64,000 nucleotides of DNA, taken from Deltaproteobacteria bacterium (GTDB taxonomy: Bacteria > Desulfobacterota > Deferrisomatia > Deferrisomatales > JACRMM01). How positions within the stretch are numbered: the first letter of the stretch is position 1; each line of letters begins with the position of its first letter. The stretch spans positions 1 to 64,000 of the forward strand of contig JACRMM010000022.1 of the NCBI GenBank assembly GCA_016214985.1. The letters are read 5' to 3'. Position numbers and translations under genes: made by a program. Positions 43,048 through 52,309 of the stretch are shown in pieces. The notes below the pieces were generated by a model. It worked only from the letters and a program-made list of their open reading frames with translations, searched no databases and was not told where the DNA came from.

Positions 43048-43569
43048 ATGGGTCTCGACGCCAAGGCTCTGTTTGACTTCTGCGTGCGGCTCCGAGGAAG
43101 CGGCGGCACTCTGGTCATCCCATCCGCCATCGAGGTGACCGGCGTGGTGAAGAGAGCTACGCTCGGCTACGATCACGTGCCCCTGGTCTCGTTGTCGGCG
43201 GACTCCGTGGGGATGTGCCTCGTGGAGTGCCGTTGTCTTTCGTGGGATGTCCTGCTCAGGGCCAGACCCGGCTCCCCGGTCACCGTGACCGGATTCTGCA
43301 GGGGTCTGGAGGACGGGGTGACCGCTGTTCTGGACCGATGCGAGTTGGTCGAGGTGAGAGGGGAGCGCGTTTTCACGCGCCGGGCCCAGGCTCGAAAGGG
43401 GCAGAGGCATGGTCAGGCCGGAGTCCGGCGTCCCGTCGTCCGTCGCCCGGTCAGCGGTCCCGGCCTCTTGAGCAGCGGAAGCCGGCCGGGGTGGCTCGGT
43501 CACGCGGTCCGGCGTCTGGTCTGCCTGCTCCCCCACCCCGGCCGACTCCGCCAGATCGCCGCCCCGTAG
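43048..43569 (+). CDS. tRNA_anti-like OB-fold protein, 173 aa (paralogue 1)
   Basis: Residues about 27-104 form a single OB-fold domain of the tRNA_anti-like (PF12869) type: VTGVVKRATLGYDHVPLVSL, VECRCLSWDVLLRARPGSPV, GFCRGLEDG and LDRCELVEV. It shares long blocks with the convergent gene at 43656-44282 (VECRCLS, GLED, RCELV), so the two are paralogues. The C-terminal 60 residues are low-complexity Arg/Pro/Gly and have no counterpart; they may be unstructured. GAGAGGG lies 7 bases before the ATG. It follows the permease by 22 bases and is probably cotranscribed from the sigma-54 promoter. Whether it binds nucleic acid or a nucleotide is unknown. Confidence 0.72.
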   Translation: MGLDAKALFDFCVRLRGSGGTLVIPSAIEVTGVVKRATLGYDHVPLVSLSADSVGMCLVECRCLSWDVLLRARPGSPVTVTGFCRGLEDGVTAVLDRCELVEVRGERVFTRRAQARKGQRHGQAGVRRPVVRRPVSGPGLLSSGSRPGWLGHAVRRLVCLLPHPGRLRQIAAP

Positions 43570-43655
43570 GGACTATCGAAACAACCACCGGCCGGAGGGG
43601 CTCACCGCCGCCTGCCACGCGGACGCCGCGCCCTGCCGCGGCCCTGTCCCTCGGG

Positions 43656-44282
43656 TCACGAGCCGCCCGGGACCTCCTCTGCGAGCGCCCGACAAAGAGC
43701 TGCCCCGCACTCGGCGCAGACCGACACCGTGGGGAATGCGACGAGGCGACGGGCCTCGCCCCTGCCGCGGCCGCACAGAGAGCAGCGGGCCGCATTCTTC
43801 TCCGACCCCTCGGGAACCGAAGCAGCACCGGTCTGTGGTCGGGCGTCGACGAGCTCACACCGCTCGACGATGAGAGTGAGGCTGTCCTCCAGGCCGAAGC
43901 ACGACCCGTCCAAGGTCACGGCGGAGCCCCGCCTCGCTCGGGTCAGCACCTCGTCGGACAGGCAGCGGCATTCCACGGTGCGCAGACCCTGGGAGTCCGC
44001 CCTGAGCACGACCCGGGCCACGTCGTCGTGCCCGAGGAACACCCTCTCCACGGTTCCTGCGACCCGGACCCGCTCGTCGCCCGCATGGAACGGACTCTCC
44101 TTCCCGAGCTTTGCCCAGCGGTCGAAGAGGTCGACGGCGCTCACCGGCTCCGGCTCCCACCGCTCTTGAACGCCCGAACCTGCCGACGTGGCCTGCGAGG
44201 CCACCGGGCGAGCCGCACGGGAGCGCTGGGGGAAGTCGATGACCCTGTGGGCGTCGGGCTGACACGTCGGACGTTTCGGCAT
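43656..44282 (-). CDS. OB-fold protein with ClpX-type zinc finger, 208 aa (paralogue 2)
   Basis: A basic N-terminus of about 50 residues is followed by a tRNA_anti-like OB domain (about 72-147; VAGTVERVFLGHDDVARVVL, VECRCLSDEVLTRARRGSAV, RCELVDA). The protein ends in a C4 zinc finger with C167, C170, C189 and C192. The spacing CX2C-X18-CX2C and the wording CSLCGRGRGEARRLVA match the ClpX N-terminal finger, a dimerisation and adaptor-binding module, yet no AAA+ domain follows. GGAGG stands 6 bases before the ATG. It is convergent to its paralogue and divergent from kdp, whose control region it borders. The combination of an OB fold with a ClpX finger is unfamiliar to me. Confidence 0.75.
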   Translation of the reverse strand: MPKRPTCQPDAHRVIDFPQRSRAARPVASQATSAGSGVQERWEPEPVSAVDLFDRWAKLGKESPFHAGDERVRVAGTVERVFLGHDDVARVVLRADSQGLRTVECRCLSDEVLTRARRGSAVTLDGSCFGLEDSLTLIVERCELVDARPQTGAASVPEGSEKNAARCSLCGRGRGEARRLVAFPTVSVCAECGAALCRALAEEVPGGS

Positions 44283-44475
44283 GGCGAACCTCCAGGTGGT
44301 TTCGGCCGCCGTTGTGTATCCGTGGCCTCCGGAGAGGCGGCTCGACCCCGGTCGAACAGGCATTTCCTGTGCCGGCGTGAGGTCGAATCGGGCAATCCAA
44401 GGTTGTGCCCGGCCCCGGCGGGCCCGTCGGGCGCTGCTCAACTCCCCGGCGATCGGCGGATGCGCTCCGACCACT

Positions 44476-44488
44476 TTGCAGACTGCAA
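44476..44488. promoter_or_regulatory. Candidate upstream activator site of kdp
   Basis: A perfect inverted repeat TTGCA-GAC-TGCAA, centred 91 bases before the -24 GG of the kdp promoter. The KimA-type permease has TGCA-CGA-TGCA 94 bases before its own -24 GG. The convergent AlgB-like activator is the likely binder. Confidence 0.55.
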
Positions 44489-44571
44489 TGCGCTTCTCCC
44501 CGAACCGTGCAACCGGTGCCGATCCGTCGCGACCACGCCCCCGAGTCCGCGCCGATGGGGCATCGGCCCGC

Positions 44572-44587
44572 TGGCATGTGGCTTGCT
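44572..44587 (+). promoter_or_regulatory. Sigma-54 (-24/-12) promoter of the kdp operon
   Basis: TGGCAT (44572-44577) and TTGCT (44583-44587) with a 5-base spacer; GG and GC are exactly 10 bases apart. The predicted start near 44598 gives a 49-base leader before the 27-aa peptide. Confidence 0.75.
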
Positions 44588-44646
44588 GTAGGGGGGCAGC
44601 GCAGTACGCTCGACGACGTCGAGCGGGACCGGGAAAGGAGAGCCGA

Positions 44647-44730
44647 ATGCAGGACCTCGTGATGGTTGGCCTGATCTTCATCCTTCTCGCAGCTTCCCTG
44701 GGTTACCTGGAAGCCTGCGACCACCTGTGA
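44647..44730 (+). CDS. 27-residue membrane peptide preceding kdpF
   Basis: Reads MQDLVMVGLIFILLAASLGY and then LEACDHL: one hydrophobic helix followed by a short tail with Cys. AAAGGAG stands 6 bases before the ATG, and kdpF starts 14 bases after the stop, so it is translated as the first gene of the operon. Similar tiny proteins ending in C-D/E-x-L occur before kdpF in other bacteria, as far as I recall; their role is not established. It might be a further small subunit of the Kdp complex or a regulator. Confidence 0.72.
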   Translation: MQDLVMVGLIFILLAASLGYLEACDHL

Positions 44731-44744
44731 GGGAGCGGAACACC

Positions 44745-44834
44745 ATGAGTCTCGACTACATCCTCGGGGGAGTTCTGGCGCTCGTCCTGGTGCTCTACCT
44801 GGCTTACGCCCTCGTGCGGCCAGAGAAGTTCTGA
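44745..44834 (+). CDS. kdpF: KdpF small subunit, 29 aa
   Basis: A single-helix stabilising subunit of the KdpFABC potassium pump. The sequence begins MSLDYILGGVLALVLVLYL and ends ALVRPEKF, the conserved KdpF tail. GGGAG lies 9 bases before the ATG. It precedes kdpA by 9 bases. Confidence 0.93.
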   Translation: MSLDYILGGVLALVLVLYLAYALVRPEKF

Positions 44835-44843
44835 GGCCCGCCT

Positions 44844-46565
44844 ATGACCATCAACGGCTGGCTCCAGATCGCAGTCTACTTCCTCGTCATCCTGGCACTC
44901 ACCAGACCTCTCGGCACCTACCTGTACCGGGTGTTCGAGGAGCGGGACCCGCCCTTTTCGCGCGTGCTCGGCCCCGTCGAGCGGCTCCACTACCGGCTCT
45001 GCGGCGTGGACCCCGGAGTGGAGCAGGGATGGAAAGCGTACCTGACCGCCCTGTTTCTCTTTAGCGTCGCGGGGATCCTGGTCACCTACGCGCTGCTTCG
45101 GGCCCAGCACCTGCTCCCCCTGAACCCGCAACGGTTGGGGCCCCTGCCGCCGCACCTGGCGTTCAACACGGCGATCAGCTTCGCCACGAATACGAACTGG
45201 CAGTCCTACGCCGGCGAGGGGACCATGAGCTATCTCTCGCAGATGGCGGCGCTGGCCTGGCACAACTTCACCTCGGCGGCGGCAGGGCTTGGCGTGGCGC
45301 TCGCTCTGGCGAGAGGCCTCACGAGGCGGCTCGGTCCAGAGGCCCCGAAGACGCTCGGCAACTTCTGGGTGGACCTCACCCGAGGCACGCTCTATGTGTT
45401 CCTGCCGGTGTCTCTCCTTGTCGCGCTGTTCCTGGCCTCCCAAGGCGTCGTGCAGAACTTCTCGCCCTACCTGACCCTGACCACGCTGGAGGGACACCGA
45501 CAGACGATCGCCCTAGGCCCCGTGGCCTCGCAGGAGGCCATCAAGATGCTCGGCATCAACGGCGGCGGCTTCTTCAACGCCAACAGCGCCCACCCCTTCG
45601 AGAACCCGACCCCGCTCACGAACTTCCTCGAGATGGTGCTCATCTTCGCGATCCCGGCCGCTCTCACCTATACGTTCGGGCGGATGGCCAGGGACCAGAA
45701 GCAGGGCTGGGCGATCTTCGCGGCGATGGCCTTCCTGTTCCTTGCCGGTGTGTCCACGGCGTACTGGGCCGAGTCGAAGCCCAACATGGCTCTCCACGGC
45801 CTGCCGGTCGCGGCGGATCAAGGGAACTGGGAGGGAAAGGAGGTCCGCTTCGGGATCGCGAGCTCGGCCCTGTTCGCCACGATCACGACGGATGCCTCCT
45901 GCGGTGCGGTCAACGGCATGCACGACAGCTTCAACCCCCTGGGGGGTCTCGTGCCGCTGGTCAACATCCAGCTCGGAGAGCTGATCTTCGGCGGCGTGGG
46001 GGCGGGCCTCTACGGCATGCTCGTGTTCGTGCTCCTCTCGGTCTTCATCGCCGGGCTCATGGTCGGGCGGACCCCGGAGTACCTCGGCAAGAAGATCGAG
46101 GCTCGGGAGATCAAGCTCACCATGCTCTATGTCCTGATCTTCCCGCTCCTGATCCTCGGTTTCTCGGCCTGGTCCGCAGTGTCCCCCTATGGGGTTTCCT
46201 CCCTCAACAACGCCGGGCCTCACGGCCTCTCCGAGATCCTCTACGCGTACTCGAGCGGCGCGGGCAACAACGGCTCCGCCTTCGCGGGGCTCAATGCCAA
46301 CACGCCCTGGTGGGACGTCACGCTGGGCATCACGATGTTCCTCGGCCGCTTCTGGATGATCCTGCCCGTTCTTGCCGTCGCCGGCTCCATGGTGGGCAAG
46401 AAGATCGTGCCTCCGAGCGCCGGCACGTTCCCCACGAACGGGGCGACCTTCACGGTGCTCCTCGTGGGCGTCATCGTCATCGTCGGCGCGTTGACGTTCT
46501 TCCCGGCGCTGACTCTCGGACCGATCGTCGAGCACTTCGTCGGACTCGAAGGGAGGCTCTACTAG
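44844..46565 (+). CDS. kdpA: Potassium-transporting ATPase KdpA, 573 aa
   Basis: The potassium-binding, channel-like subunit of the high-affinity Kdp pump. Selectivity-filter segments are visible: [18 protein letters not shown] near 110, [19 protein letters not shown] near 235, [20 protein letters not shown] near 350 and [16 protein letters not shown] near 470. All four are of normal type. About ten membrane helices. Length matches E. coli KdpA (557). It is driven from the sigma-54 promoter, and kdpB starts 2 bases after its stop. Confidence 0.97.
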   Translation: MTINGWLQIAVYFLVILALTRPLGTYLYRVFEERDPPFSRVLGPVERLHYRLCGVDPGVEQGWKAYLTALFLFSVAGILVTYALLRAQHLLPLNPQRLGPLPPHLAFNTAISFATNTNWQSYAGEGTMSYLSQMAALAWHNFTSAAAGLGVALALARGLTRRLGPEAPKTLGNFWVDLTRGTLYVFLPVSLLVALFLASQGVVQNFSPYLTLTTLEGHRQTIALGPVASQEAIKMLGINGGGFFNANSAHPFENPTPLTNFLEMVLIFAIPAALTYTFGRMARDQKQGWAIFAAMAFLFLAGVSTAYWAESKPNMALHGLPVAADQGNWEGKEVRFGIASSALFATITTDASCGAVNGMHDSFNPLGGLVPLVNIQLGELIFGGVGAGLYGMLVFVLLSVFIAGLMVGRTPEYLGKKIEAREIKLTMLYVLIFPLLILGFSAWSAVSPYGVSSLNNAGPHGLSEILYAYSSGAGNNGSAFAGLNANTPWWDVTLGITMFLGRFWMILPVLAVAGSMVGKKIVPPSAGTFPTNGATFTVLLVGVIVIVGALTFFPALTLGPIVEHFVGLEGRLY

Positions 46566-46567
46566 CC

Positions 46568-48616
46568 ATGCACAGGCCCGTCGCCAAGGAGATCTCGCTC
46601 TTCGACGCAGCGATCCTCCGGCCCGCCATCGCCGACAGCTTCCGGAAACTGTCGCCCTGGGCAGTGATCAAGAACCCGGTCATGTTCGTCGTCGAGATCA
46701 CCAGCGTGGTCACGACCCTGATCTTCCTGCGCGACGTGCTCGCGCCCTCGGCCGGGGCCGCTCCCCTGGTCTTCACGGGCCAGGTGGCCCTCTGGCTCTG
46801 GTTCACGGTGCTCTTCGCGAACTTCTCCGAGGCGGTGGCCGAGGGGCGCGGCAAGGCCCAGGCCTCGGCGCTGCGGAGCATGCGCAAGGACACCATGGCC
46901 CGCAAGCTCGTGGACGGCGGGGAGCAGCCGGTCCCCTCCACGAGCCTCCGGGTGGGAGACCGGATCATCGCCGAGGCGGGCGACCTGATCCCGGGAGACG
47001 GGGAGATCGTGGACGGCATCGCCTCCATCGACGAGTCGGCCATCACGGGCGAGTCTGCGCCGGTCATCCGGGAGAGCGGAGGGGACCGCTCGGCCGTCAT
47101 GGGCGGGACGCGCGTCCTCTCCGACCGCATCGTCGTGCGGATCACGACGAACCCCGGCGAGTCGTTCCTGGACCGGATGATCGCGCTCGTCGAGGGCGCG
47201 AAGCGCCAGAAGACCCCCAACGAGATCGCCCTCCAGATTCTCCTGGTGGGTCTCACGCTGGTCTTCCTCTTCGCCTGCGTGACGCTCGTTCCCCTGGCCC
47301 TCTACCACAAGATCGTCATCTCCCTGACCGAGGTCGTGGCGCTCCTGGTGTGCCTCATCCCCACGACCATCGGGGGCCTGCTCTCCGCCATCGGAATCGC
47401 CGGCATGGACCGGCTGGTGCGAAGAAACGTGCTGGCCATGAGCGGCCGCGCCGTGGAGGCCGCGGGCGACGTGGACACGCTGCTCCTGGACAAGACGGGG
47501 ACCATCACGTACGGAAACCGGATGGCGAGCGGTCTGATTCCCCTGGGGGGCGCGAGCCCGGCGGAGCTGGCCGAGGTCGCCCGGCTGTCGAGCCTCGCGG
47601 ACGAGACTCCGGAGGGCCGTTCCATCGTTGAATTCGTCGAGCAGCATCACGCCGGCGCCACCGGGCCCCAGAATCCGCAAATGGAGTTCGTTCCCTTCAC
47701 GGCCCAGACCCGCATGAGCGGCGCCAACTGGAATGGGCGGATGCTGCGCAAGGGGGCGGTGGACTCGGTCTCCGCGCATGTGAAGACCCTCGGCGGAGAC
47801 CTTCCCGACGGCCTCGAAGAGGTGGCCCGAGGCATCGGCGACGAAGGGGGAACGCCCCTGGCCGTGGCCGACGGCGGTCGCATCGTGGGTGTCATCTATC
47901 TGAAGGACGTCGTGAAAGCCCGTATTCAAGAACGCTTCGAGAGGCTTCGCAAGATGGGGATCCGCACCGTCATGATCACCGGCGACAATCCCCGTACCGC
48001 CGCGGCCATCGCGAGAGAAGCGGGCGTGGACGACTTCCTCGCCCAGGCCACTCCCGAGGACAAGCTCCAGTTGATCAAAGACGAGCAGGCCAAGGGCAAG
48101 CTCGTGGCCATGGTCGGCGACGGCACCAACGACGCCCCGGCGCTCGCCCAGTCGGACGTGGGGGTGGCCATGAACTCGGGTACCCAGGCGGCCAAGGAGG
48201 CGGGGAATATGATCGACCTCGACTCCAACCCCACGAAGCTCCTCGAGATCGTCGAGATCGGCAAGCAGCTCCTCATGACGCGCGGCGCGCTCACCACGTT
48301 CTCAATCGCGAACGACGTGGCGAAGTACTTCGCCATCCTCCCCGCGATGTTCGTGGCGATGTTTCCTGCCATCGCGCCCATGAACATCATGGGCCTGCAC
48401 TCGTCGCAGAGCGCGATCCTCTCCGCCGTGATCTTCAACGCGCTGATCATCGTGCTCCTGATCCCGCTCGCCCTGAGGGGCGTCGCGTACCAGCCGATCG
48501 GGGCGGCAGCGCTGTTCCGGCGCAGGATGCTCCTCTACGGCGTAGGGGGGGTAATCGCCCCCTTCCTGGGGATCAAACTCATCGATCTGGGTCTCGTGGC
48601 CGTCGGCTGGGTGTAG
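46568..48616 (+). CDS. kdpB: Potassium-transporting ATPase KdpB, 682 aa
   Basis: The catalytic P1A-type ATPase subunit. Motifs are [17 protein letters not shown] near 160 (actuator; the serine in this TGES loop is the site phosphorylated for inhibition in E. coli KdpB), [15 protein letters not shown] near 308 (phosphorylated Asp), the nucleotide-binding segment [12 protein letters not shown] near 378 and [21 protein letters not shown] near 517. Length equals that of E. coli KdpB (682). The start is 2 bases after kdpA, consistent with reinitiation. Confidence 0.97.
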   Translation: MHRPVAKEISLFDAAILRPAIADSFRKLSPWAVIKNPVMFVVEITSVVTTLIFLRDVLAPSAGAAPLVFTGQVALWLWFTVLFANFSEAVAEGRGKAQASALRSMRKDTMARKLVDGGEQPVPSTSLRVGDRIIAEAGDLIPGDGEIVDGIASIDESAITGESAPVIRESGGDRSAVMGGTRVLSDRIVVRITTNPGESFLDRMIALVEGAKRQKTPNEIALQILLVGLTLVFLFACVTLVPLALYHKIVISLTEVVALLVCLIPTTIGGLLSAIGIAGMDRLVRRNVLAMSGRAVEAAGDVDTLLLDKTGTITYGNRMASGLIPLGGASPAELAEVARLSSLADETPEGRSIVEFVEQHHAGATGPQNPQMEFVPFTAQTRMSGANWNGRMLRKGAVDSVSAHVKTLGGDLPDGLEEVARGIGDEGGTPLAVADGGRIVGVIYLKDVVKARIQERFERLRKMGIRTVMITGDNPRTAAAIAREAGVDDFLAQATPEDKLQLIKDEQAKGKLVAMVGDGTNDAPALAQSDVGVAMNSGTQAAKEAGNMIDLDSNPTKLLEIVEIGKQLLMTRGALTTFSIANDVAKYFAILPAMFVAMFPAIAPMNIMGLHSSQSAILSAVIFNALIIVLLIPLALRGVAYQPIGAAALFRRRMLLYGVGGVIAPFLGIKLIDLGLVAVGWV

Positions 48617-48694
48617 GGCGGGGTTTGCTCCGCCGGGAACGCTGCGTGGCGGGGCGGGCCCCGCCCTATGATCTCCGGAGACAGGGAGGAACGG

Positions 48695-49282
48695 ATGCCA
48701 AGAGAGATGTTCACCGCACTTCGCATGACCCTGGTGACCCTGGTGTTGACCGGGATCCTCTATCCCCTGGTGAGCACGGGCCTGGCCCAGTTCCTGTTCC
48801 CCACGCGCGCGAACGGAAGCCTCGTGACCGATGACCGGGGGCGCGTGGTAGGATCGGAGCTCCTCGCGCAGCGCTTCGCGGGCCCGGCCTATCTGCAGCC
48901 GCGGCCGTCTGCAGCCGGGTTGGACGGCTACGACGCAACGTCGTCCTCGGGGTCGAACCTGGGGCCCACGTCGAAGGTACTTCGGCAGCGTGTGGAAGAC
49001 GAGATCGAACGGCTGCGCCGGGAAAACCCCACCGCTCGGAGCCCGATTCCCGTCGAGCTCGTGACGGCCTCGGCGAGCGGCCTGGATCCCCACTTGTCCG
49101 CCCCGGCCGCCCTCTGGCAGGCGGACCGGGTCGCCTCGGCCCGGGGGGTAACTCGAGAGCGGGTGGTCGCTATCGTCGAGGCGCAGACGGAGCCTCGCGA
49201 CCTTGGATTCCTCGGCGAGCCCCGAGTCAACGTACTTCGTGTGAACCTGGCGCTCGACCGCCAGTTCGGCGCGCCCCACTGA
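48695..49282 (+). CDS. kdpC: Potassium-transporting ATPase KdpC, 195 aa
   Basis: A single-pass subunit that helps ATP binding by KdpB. The N-terminal helix is TLVTLVLTGILYPLVSTGLA, followed by the periplasmic-facing domain with GSELLAQRFAGPAYLQPRPS near 55, SSGSNLGPTS near 90 and VPVELVTASASGLDPHLS-like wording near 120. The ATG has GGGAGGA 4 bases upstream. A 78-base gap after kdpB holds the GC repeat GGCGGGG...CCCGCC, which may be a processing site. Confidence 0.95.
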   Translation: MPREMFTALRMTLVTLVLTGILYPLVSTGLAQFLFPTRANGSLVTDDRGRVVGSELLAQRFAGPAYLQPRPSAAGLDGYDATSSSGSNLGPTSKVLRQRVEDEIERLRRENPTARSPIPVELVTASASGLDPHLSAPAALWQADRVASARGVTRERVVAIVEAQTEPRDLGFLGEPRVNVLRVNLALDRQFGAPH

Positions 49283-49310
49283 GGGGAAGCGCGAGGGGAG
49301 CGACCAACGG

Positions 49311-50468
49311 ATGACCGGCCCGAGGCGCAGCCCCGAAGACTTCCTGGAGCTCGTCCACCGGGCCCGACAGGGCCGGCTGAAGGTCTACCTCGGCTTTGCG
49401 GCCGGGGTCGGCAAGACCTACCGGATGCTCCAGGAGGCCAAGGCCCTGGCGGAGCGGGGTGTAGACATCGTCATCGCTGCCATCGACGCCCACGGCAGGC
49501 CCGACACGGCAGCTCTTCTGCCGGGGCTCGAGGCGGTTCCCCTGCGCCGAATGGAGTACCGGGGCGTGGTCATCGAGGAGTTGGACCTCGACGCCGTGCT
49601 CCGGCGAACGCCTTCCATCGCGATCGTAGATGAGGTGGCCCACACCAACGTCCCGGGGTCGCGCAACCTCAAGCGCTACCGCGACATCCTGGAGCTCCTG
49701 GATGCGCGGATCAACGTCCTGTGCGCCTTCAACATCCAACACCTGGAGAGCCTCAACGACGTCGTCGAGCGCGCAACGGGCATACGGGTGCGGGAGACGG
49801 TGCCAGACACCTTCCTGGAGCGGGCCGACCAGATCGTGAACGTCGACCTGCCGGTGGAGGATCTGGTGGACCGGCTCAAGGCAGGGAAGATTTACGCCCA
49901 CGAGAAGATCCCGTGGGCGCTGGAGGGGTTCTTCAAGAGCCACAACCTGCTCTCGCTCCGGGAACTCACGCTCCGGGAGATCGCGGAGACCCTGGATCGC
50001 GCCGGCCGTTCCCACGGGCACGGGCTGGCGGCTTCGGCCCAGGGCCTGGCACCGTGCCGAATCATGGTGTGCATCTCTTCCATGCCGGTCCGTGCGGCCG
50101 CCCTGCTTCGCCGGGGCTCGCGCATGGCCGGCCGCCTCAACACCCATTGGTTCGTCGCCTACGTGGAGACCCCCGAAGAGGCGCCGGACCGGATCAGCTC
50201 CGAGGCCCAACGCCACCTCCTCGACAACTTCCAGCGGGCCCAGGATCTCGGTGCCGAGGTCGTGCGCCTGAAGGGCGTGGACCCGGTCGCGACGGCGCTC
50301 GACTTCGCGCGCGCACACGGCGTGAGCGACATCGTCATCGGCCGCAGCCGCCAGCCCTGGTGGCGGCGGGTGCTCGGACGCTCCCCCATGCACCGCCTCG
50401 TCGAGGGTGCCGAGGGGTTCGACGTTCACATCGTGGCTCTCGACGTGGACCAGGAGGGTCGCAGGTGA
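49311..50468 (+). CDS. kdpD: Short KdpD: sensor and USP domains without kinase, 385 aa
   Basis: Contains only the cytosolic N-terminal part of KdpD. Residues 20-230 are the KdpD domain with the Walker-like GFAAGVGKT (28-36), VDEVAHTNVPGSRNLKRYRD near 110 and FNIQHLESLND near 140. Residues about 250-380 are a universal-stress-protein fold (IMVCISSMPVRAAALLRRGS, DIVIGRSRQPWWRRVLG). The four membrane helices, GAF domain and histidine kinase of E. coli KdpD (894 residues) are missing. Its stop overlaps the GTG of a separate histidine kinase gene by four bases, so the two are made together and presumably interact. It may sense potassium, cyclic-di-AMP or ATP and pass this to the kinase in trans. 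Confidence 0.9.
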   Translation: MTGPRRSPEDFLELVHRARQGRLKVYLGFAAGVGKTYRMLQEAKALAERGVDIVIAAIDAHGRPDTAALLPGLEAVPLRRMEYRGVVIEELDLDAVLRRTPSIAIVDEVAHTNVPGSRNLKRYRDILELLDARINVLCAFNIQHLESLNDVVERATGIRVRETVPDTFLERADQIVNVDLPVEDLVDRLKAGKIYAHEKIPWALEGFFKSHNLLSLRELTLREIAETLDRAGRSHGHGLAASAQGLAPCRIMVCISSMPVRAAALLRRGSRMAGRLNTHWFVAYVETPEEAPDRISSEAQRHLLDNFQRAQDLGAEVVRLKGVDPVATALDFARAHGVSDIVIGRSRQPWWRRVLGRSPMHRLVEGAEGFDVHIVALDVDQEGRR

Positions 50469-52285
50469 ACCTCAGGACCAGACTCCTCGTGGCGCAGTTG
50501 CCGCTGTTCGCGGCGCTCGCGCTGCTCGGCGCGATCTCTCTCGTGTCGTTGACCCGCCTCGGTGCCGGAGCTCAGTCGATCCTCCGGGCCAACTACCGCA
50601 GCGTCCTGGCCATGCAACGTCTGGGGAACGCGGTGGAACGGATCGACGATGCAGCGGCGCTCTATCCCCTGACGGGCGACCGGGCGGCGGGTTCCCTTCG
50701 CGCCGCGCCGCACGCCGCGGTCCTGGAGAGAGAGCTCACACTCGAGGAGGGGAACATCACCGAGTCCGGCGAGCGGGAGATGGCCCAGCGCCTGCGGGCC
50801 CGCTGGGAGACCGCCAGGCGCCTCCTCTCCGAGCTGCAGAAAACCGAGGATCGTCGCGCGGCCCGGGAGTTGTATGCGTCCAGCCTGTCACCGGCGTTCG
50901 AGGCGATCCGGGCGTCGGCCGACGAGATCCTCGGGATCAACCAGGATGCAATGGTCCGAAAGAGCGAGCGCGCCCGGGTGCTCGCCGAACGGCTGCGGGC
51001 GCTCGTCCTGGTGGGAGCGATCGGAGCGACCGCGGCAGCCCTCCTGGTCGCCGCGGTGCTTACCCGACGGGCCGTCCGGCCGCTCCTGGTCCTCCAACAG
51101 GCGGTCCGGCGCGTGGGCGAGGGCGACCTCGAGGCACGCGCGCGCCTGGCCGGCAGCGACGAGATCGCCAAACTCGGCGAGGACTTCAACGCGATGGCCG
51201 AGAGCCTCCACCGGTACCGGAAAAGCTCCCTGGGCGAGTTGCTCCTCGCGCAGCAGGCGGCCCAGGCGGCGATCGACAGCCTTCCCGAGCCCGTGATCCT
51301 GTTTGGAGTCAAAGGCGAAGTGCTTAGCCTGAATCGCGCCGCGGAGGACCTCCTCGGTGCGGTCGGGACGGTCTCGGATCTCGAGCCCGAGCTCCGCGCC
51401 GCGGTCCTCCGGATCCTGGAGCACGTGCTCGGCGGCAGGGGCTCTTACGCCCCGCGGGGGATCGAGGAAGTGGTCCGGTTCACGAGTTCCGGCGGCGACC
51501 GGTACCTGCTCCCGAACGCCAACCCTCTGCACGACGAAGACGGCATCACGATCGGTGTCACCGCGGTGCTCCAGGACGTCACCCGCTTCAAGCGCTTCGA
51601 TGAGCTCAAGGACGACCGGGTCTCGACCGTGGCCCACGAGTTCCGCACGCCGCTGACGTCCATGCGGATGGCCATCCACCTGTGCCTCGAGGAGACGGTG
51701 GGACCTCTGACGGCGAAACAGGCCGATCTCCTGTGCGCGGCCCGCGAGGACTGCGAGCGGCTGCAGACCCTGGTGGATGACCTTCTGGACCTGTCCCGGC
51801 TCCAGACGGGGAGGGTTCCCCTGAACGCGGAGCCGTTCGCCGCGTCCTCCCTCGTCTCGCAGGCCCTCGGCCGGCACCGCTCCGCGGCCGAGGGGCGCTC
51901 GGTGACGCTCATTCACCAGCCGACCGGCGAGGACGCGCCGGTCCTCGCCGACCCGGATCGGATTGCTCTCGTGTTCGACAACCTGATCACCAATGCGCTA
52001 CGCTACACGCCGGCGGGAGGCGTGGTCGAACTCCGCGCCCGCCGGGAGACCGGCCGCGTGCGCTTCGAGGTCATCGACACCGGTCCGGGGATTCCCGAGG
52101 TGCACCGGGCCCGGCTCTTCGACCGGATGTACCAGGTTCCCGGGACCGAGGGGGGCTCCGTCGGGCTCGGGCTCGCGATCGCGAAGGAGATTGTGCTCGG
52201 CCATGGAGGGGAGATCGGGGTGGAGAGCGAGCCCGGTCGAGGAAGCACGTTCTGGTTCACCCTGCCCGAGGCCAAGAGCACTTGA
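50465..52285 (+). CDS. KinB-like membrane sensor histidine kinase, 606 aa
   Basis: Two membrane helices (about 8-30 and 178-200) bracket a helical periplasmic sensor of about 150 residues. A HAMP domain (202-255), a PAS domain (about 260-370), HisKA with H391 (TVAHEFRTPLTSM) and an HATPase (DNLITNALRYTP, DTGPGIPE, GSVGLGLAIAKEIVLGHGG) follow. The wording around the His and the overall build match KinB, partner of AlgB. It is translationally coupled to the short KdpD (GTGA overlap). The regulator gene converges on it 24 bases beyond the stop. It probably replaces the missing kinase half of KdpD. Confidence 0.88.
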   Translation: MNLRTRLLVAQLPLFAALALLGAISLVSLTRLGAGAQSILRANYRSVLAMQRLGNAVERIDDAAALYPLTGDRAAGSLRAAPHAAVLERELTLEEGNITESGEREMAQRLRARWETARRLLSELQKTEDRRAARELYASSLSPAFEAIRASADEILGINQDAMVRKSERARVLAERLRALVLVGAIGATAAALLVAAVLTRRAVRPLLVLQQAVRRVGEGDLEARARLAGSDEIAKLGEDFNAMAESLHRYRKSSLGELLLAQQAAQAAIDSLPEPVILFGVKGEVLSLNRAAEDLLGAVGTVSDLEPELRAAVLRILEHVLGGRGSYAPRGIEEVVRFTSSGGDRYLLPNANPLHDEDGITIGVTAVLQDVTRFKRFDELKDDRVSTVAHEFRTPLTSMRMAIHLCLEETVGPLTAKQADLLCAAREDCERLQTLVDDLLDLSRLQTGRVPLNAEPFAASSLVSQALGRHRSAAEGRSVTLIHQPTGEDAPVLADPDRIALVFDNLITNALRYTPAGGVVELRARRETGRVRFEVIDTGPGIPEVHRARLFDRMYQVPGTEGGSVGLGLAIAKEIVLGHGGEIGVESEPGRGSTFWFTLPEAKST

Positions 52286-52309
52286 GCGGTGCCGACGCGG
52301 CGGACGTGT

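Larger units (their letters stand above)
44283..44646. other. Control region of the kdp operon
   Basis: A 364-base divergent region between the OB/zinc-finger gene and the kdp genes. It contains a -24/-12 promoter (44572-44587) and the repeat TTGCA-GAC-TGCAA (44476-44488). No gene is supported inside it. Confidence 0.6.
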
